The position numbers were made by a program, and so were the translations under genes. Source: Chitinispirillaceae bacterium (GTDB lineage: Bacteria > Fibrobacterota > Chitinivibrionia > Chitinivibrionales > Chitinispirillaceae). From it: a stretch of 34,846 nt of DNA. The number at the start of each line of letters is the position of its first letter. Position 1 is the stretch's first letter. This document shows positions 32,128-34,846 of the stretch, in pieces. The notes beneath the pieces are model-generated. The model did no database searches and was not told the DNA's origin. It saw only the letters and a program-made list of their open reading frames with translations. Where the stretch lies: NCBI GenBank assembly GCA_016932075.1, contig JAFGDP010000044.1, positions 1 to 34,846 of the forward strand, given 5' to 3'.

Positions 32128-34014
32128 ATGAGGAAAACCTGTAAAATTGCATTGTGTCTTTTTCTGGTTTCAGCGTGGACGATTATGGCGGCCAATGAAA
32201 TCAAGATCACAGGAACGGTAACAGATAGCGCTACGGCTTTGAACAAGGCAATAATCCTGCTGAAGGGTGAATCAATGAGTACCTATACGGATTCTGAGGG
32301 CGCGTTCACATTGACAAATATGGACCCAACGGATATCAACGCCCCTGTTCAGCAAATAACCGGTTTCAGCAGAATGTCAATGAGCTATGCGAATAAATCG
32401 GTTCATATTACCCTTGGAAATGCAAGTTCAAAGCTGGTGCTTGAGGCATATTCCATCCTTGGGCGGTTGGTTGCGCGAAAAGATTTGGGTATGGCGCCGT
32501 TCGGGACGCACTCCTATACTCTTGAGTATCTTTGGGGGAAAAGCCCTGCTTCCGGACACTACATTCTTTGCGCCCGCAGGGGTGACGAACGGTGTGTGAT
32601 CAGGGTTATCGTCATGGATTGGCCATACGCCACAATTAAAGGGAATGGTAAGATCTCCCACGCTATCATGACTCCGACACAGAAAGCATCAACAGCCGCG
32701 TTCGATACGCTTATAATAACAAAACTGGGGTATTTTCCAAAGAGGGTACCGTTAATTACTCCAATTACGAGCATGAAAATTCAACTTGAGAAAGCCAGTA
32801 TTACCTGTATTGATGTCGGCGGTTTGCAGATTGGTTTTGTCAATACCTATACGAAAGTCTGGACAGACGAAGGAAGCGGAGGTTCCAATGACGGTTCGTA
32901 CTGGAATCCGGTGGTCGACACGAGTGACGGTTTTTTTCCGGTCGGTTCCTATGGAAGGGCAGGCTACATTGCAACTCCCACAAAAGAAGAATGGATGGTT
33001 GTCGTTCGGGACGGAAACGGGATGGGGATTCTCAAGCATCCAACCGACTATCAACAGGTGTGGACAGATGCAGGCAGCGGGGCCAATGCGGATGGTTCTT
33101 TCTGGCGTCCGGTTCCGCCCACAGGATATGTTGCGCTCGGGTTGGTGGCAAACAGTCCTTATACAAAACCGAGCGTTAATCAGGTCATGTGCGTAAAGGA
33201 GGAATTTACCATCCCGGCCGCACCGAGTAGCACTATGGTTTGGACGGATGCGGGAACCGGTGCTGATCGTGATTTCGGCAGTTGGAGAATCGTCCCAAAG
33301 GCAGGATCTTTTATCAGTAAATCGCCCCTTCCGACCGGAGCCTTCTGCGGATGGCAAAGCCATTCCGCTCCGACCTCAGTAGACCAGTGTCCCGAGATGA
33401 ACGTGCTTTGTGTCGCGCTGCCCCTGGTTTACAACAACGATAACGTGGAAACCGTTCCGGAGCTAGGGCCGGGTGAGCCCGAAGCAACCACCGTACCGCA
33501 CCTAGGCAAGATCATGTATGTGCCTTTTCCTCTTATTTCAGATGGCAGTTCCTTTAACGCGTCGTGGCAGATCGCGAATAGCCCCTTCTATGCGGTCGAG
33601 CGGCAACAGTTTTACACAAGACTATTCTATGATGTCAATTCCACGTCGAGTGCTCAATCAATTTTGGAGACTATTACCACAGGCGTTTCGAAAGAAAAGT
33701 CTGATGAATTCTCGGTGAAGACCGGGATATCGGTAACCAGCGAAGCGGGATTTTCATTAAAAGGTTTTAGCGCCAGTGTATCGGTTACCGTTTCTATCGA
33801 GTTCGGCTACACGACTTCCACCTCGATTACAATGTACCAGGAGCGTTCGGTCGAAAAATCTCTAATCATCCCTCCCCAAACCGCGGCTGTTCTGTGGCAG
33901 AAATCAGACCAGGTTATCAGCAGCCGGTTAACGGGAACCGGTATATGGGAACCGGTTGCCGGTTGGGTGATTCCTTTGGATAGTTATGTGCATGATGAGT
34001 ATTCCTTGCAGTGA
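32128..34014 (+). CDS. Exported Vps62-like protein with carboxypeptidase-regulatory domain and possible pore-forming tail
   Basis: A 628-residue exported protein, start supported by GGGGGTG. A signal peptide ends near MAANE. Residues about 25-230 are a carboxypeptidase-regulatory-like domain split by a FlgD/T9SS-like insert (VLEAYSILGRLVARKDLG, SPASGHYILCARRG). From about 230 a Vps62/DUF946-like module carries three repeats beginning VWTDEGSG, VWTDAGSG and VWTDAGTG at residues 244, 311 and 371, each with an S-x-W or S-W motif about ten residues later. The C-terminal part (about 505-610) is rich in Ser/Thr with alternating strands (FSVKTGISVTSEAGFSLKG, VSVTVSIEFGYTTSTSI), reminiscent of aerolysin/MTX-type beta-hairpin toxins. 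A role as a secreted toxin or surface lectin is possible. Neither is demonstrated. Confidence 0.65.
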   Translation: MRKTCKIALCLFLVSAWTIMAANEIKITGTVTDSATALNKAIILLKGESMSTYTDSEGAFTLTNMDPTDINAPVQQITGFSRMSMSYANKSVHITLGNASSKLVLEAYSILGRLVARKDLGMAPFGTHSYTLEYLWGKSPASGHYILCARRGDERCVIRVIVMDWPYATIKGNGKISHAIMTPTQKASTAAFDTLIITKLGYFPKRVPLITPITSMKIQLEKASITCIDVGGLQIGFVNTYTKVWTDEGSGGSNDGSYWNPVVDTSDGFFPVGSYGRAGYIATPTKEEWMVVVRDGNGMGILKHPTDYQQVWTDAGSGANADGSFWRPVPPTGYVALGLVANSPYTKPSVNQVMCVKEEFTIPAAPSSTMVWTDAGTGADRDFGSWRIVPKAGSFISKSPLPTGAFCGWQSHSAPTSVDQCPEMNVLCVALPLVYNNDNVETVPELGPGEPEATTVPHLGKIMYVPFPLISDGSSFNASWQIANSPFYAVERQQFYTRLFYDVNSTSSAQSILETITTGVSKEKSDEFSVKTGISVTSEAGFSLKGFSASVSVTVSIEFGYTTSTSITMYQERSVEKSLIIPPQTAAVLWQKSDQVISSRLTGTGIWEPVAGWVIPLDSYVHDEYSLQ

Positions 34015-34028
34015 AACACCATATCATT

Positions 34029-34049
34029 AGGGCTTGCCGAACAGGCTCT
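34029..34049. terminator. Weak hairpin between convergent genes
   Basis: AGGGCTTG (34029-34036) pairs with CAGGCTCT (34042-34049) with two wobbles around a CCGAA loop, in the 48-base gap between convergent genes. There is no good T tract on the plus strand, so the call is weak. Confidence 0.3.
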
Positions 34050-34062
34050 AGAAAATGTATGC

Positions 34063-34846
34063 TCACCTGAGGAACATGACCTTTACGAGCTGTTCATTGG
34101 TTTTTCTTCCCTTGCCGTCGAACCCGGTGAGCCGCACGAAATACGCTCCCGCGGCCAGTCGGGTGGTTTTATCGGCAGTCCACGTTATGCTGTTTCTTCC
34201 CGGGTGGATGGCGCCCGCGGGACGAACGCTCCACAGCACCCGGCCCCGATGGTCCAGCAGCTCGCAGCGCACCCGTTCGATCCCGCCATACGGAACCGTG
34301 TACTCGATCACCAGTTTCCCTTTGAACGGATTCGGCGCAATCCGGCTCAGCGCAAACGCGCCCCGCAGGGCGTTTTGCCCGAACCCCTCGATGTACCCGC
34401 TCGTCCCGATCGCCAGCAACCGGTACTCTCGGCTGTTGCCCGCGACCTCAACCCCAAGCGCGCTCTCTCCCGCCGCGATCGATCCGCTCGCCGGATCGAT
34501 CACCGCTATCTCGACGTCGTTGCCAACAAACCGCTCAACCCGGTACGAGATCGACGTCCGCTCAGAAAGCCCGTTCTCGAAAACAAGCTCGTACGAATAA
34601 CCGCCGTTCGTAATCTCACGCGTAATCACGTTCCCGTATACCTCGTTTCGCTGACGATCGTAAATCCCCACGCCTACCTTGCTCCACGACGGCGGTACGG
34701 GATAGGTGAGCGTTCCGCTCCCTCCCGCCACATACGCGCAGAACACCGGGCTCAGCTCACCGTCAGGAACGCTCGACCGCACCGCCACGCTCCAGCCTTT
34801 CGGCACAGCCGCGGTTTTGGGTGTCGAGAATGAAGAGAGCACGGTC
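34063..34846 (-). CDS. Exported protein C-terminus with T9SS type A-like sorting domain (partial)
   Basis: The reading frame stays open to the right edge of the window, so at least 261 residues of C-terminus are visible and the start lies outside. The first 150 residues are a beta-rich segment of unknown family (KGWSVAVRSSVPDGELSPVF, YGNVITREITNGGYSYELVF). The last 95 are a typical T9SS/FlgD-like domain: LSRIAPNPFKGKLVIEYTVP, CELLDHRGRVLWSVRP, HPGRNSITW, LAAGAYFVRLTG and a final KVMFLR. Such domains sit at the very end of proteins exported through type IX or similar systems and are removed or anchored outside. It is convergent with the Vps62-like gene and noticeably GC-richer than it. Function of the upstream part is unknown. 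Confidence 0.75.
   Translation of the reverse strand, partial: TVLSSFSTPKTAAVPKGWSVAVRSSVPDGELSPVFCAYVAGGSGTLTYPVPPSWSKVGVGIYDRQRNEVYGNVITREITNGGYSYELVFENGLSERTSISYRVERFVGNDVEIAVIDPASGSIAAGESALGVEVAGNSREYRLLAIGTSGYIEGFGQNALRGAFALSRIAPNPFKGKLVIEYTVPYGGIERVRCELLDHRGRVLWSVRPAGAIHPGRNSITWTADKTTRLAAGAYFVRLTGFDGKGRKTNEQLVKVMFLR

Overview
The window looks like the chromosome of an uncultured or little-studied Gram-negative bacterium of the FCB group, most likely close to Fibrobacterota/Chitinivibrionia. This rests on several exported proteins that end in, or contain, FlgD/T9SS-like Ig domains, on carboxypeptidase-regulatory-like repeats, and on moderately high GC with mixed ATG/GTG/TTG starts. The phylum is an inference. 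The core enzymes are recognised from motifs read directly in the translations.

Layout. (1) 1-3949, + strand: the tail of an FNR-like flavin reductase, then the classic translation cluster ffh-rpsP-rimM-trmD-rplS, closed by a rho-independent terminator. (2) 3984-6777: two overlapping paralogous cyclic-nucleotide-binding (CNBD) proteins followed by a SpoU/TrmH RNA methyltransferase. A convergent PAS-GGDEF diguanylate cyclase (6790-7926, -) shares a hairpin with it. (3) 8194-8622: a DUF2294-like protein. (4) 8921-14553: a tight four-gene carbon-metabolism operon, pckG (GTP-type PEPCK), accD, accA, and a 664-residue protein joining an oxaloacetate/pyruvate carboxyltransferase domain to an AccB-like biotin domain. 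(5) 14621-17017: a GH25 lysozyme, a membrane Cache-like sensor without an output domain, and a DUF2007/zinc-ribbon protein. (6) 17060-20362, -: a two-gene HcnABC-type amino-acid/imino-acid dehydrogenase, with the electron-transfer subunits fused into one 713-residue polypeptide. (7) 20716-24270: a secreted papain-like protease and a convergent five-repeat surface protein, separated by a strong bidirectional terminator. (8) 24548-30545, -: a six-gene polysaccharide/glycolipid operon (GT2, DegT, flippase-like, DegT, methyltransferase, GT4) whose promoter predicts a leaderless first mRNA. (9) 30668-32112: a decaying patch with a histidine-kinase remnant, a malate/lactate dehydrogenase missing its NAD-binding N-terminus, and a palindromic repeat. 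(10) 32128-34846: a Vps62-like exported protein with a possible pore-forming tail, and the C-terminus of another exported protein running off the window.

The most interesting candidate is the operon at 8921-14553. PEPCK can make oxaloacetate from PEP, the fused protein can in principle move a carboxyl group from oxaloacetate to its own biotin, and AccDA can pass carboxyl from biotin to acetyl-CoA. Together they could form a transcarboxylase (oxaloacetate + acetyl-CoA to pyruvate + malonyl-CoA) that makes malonyl-CoA without ATP-dependent biotin carboxylase. No accC is present here. This is inference from domain content and gene order.
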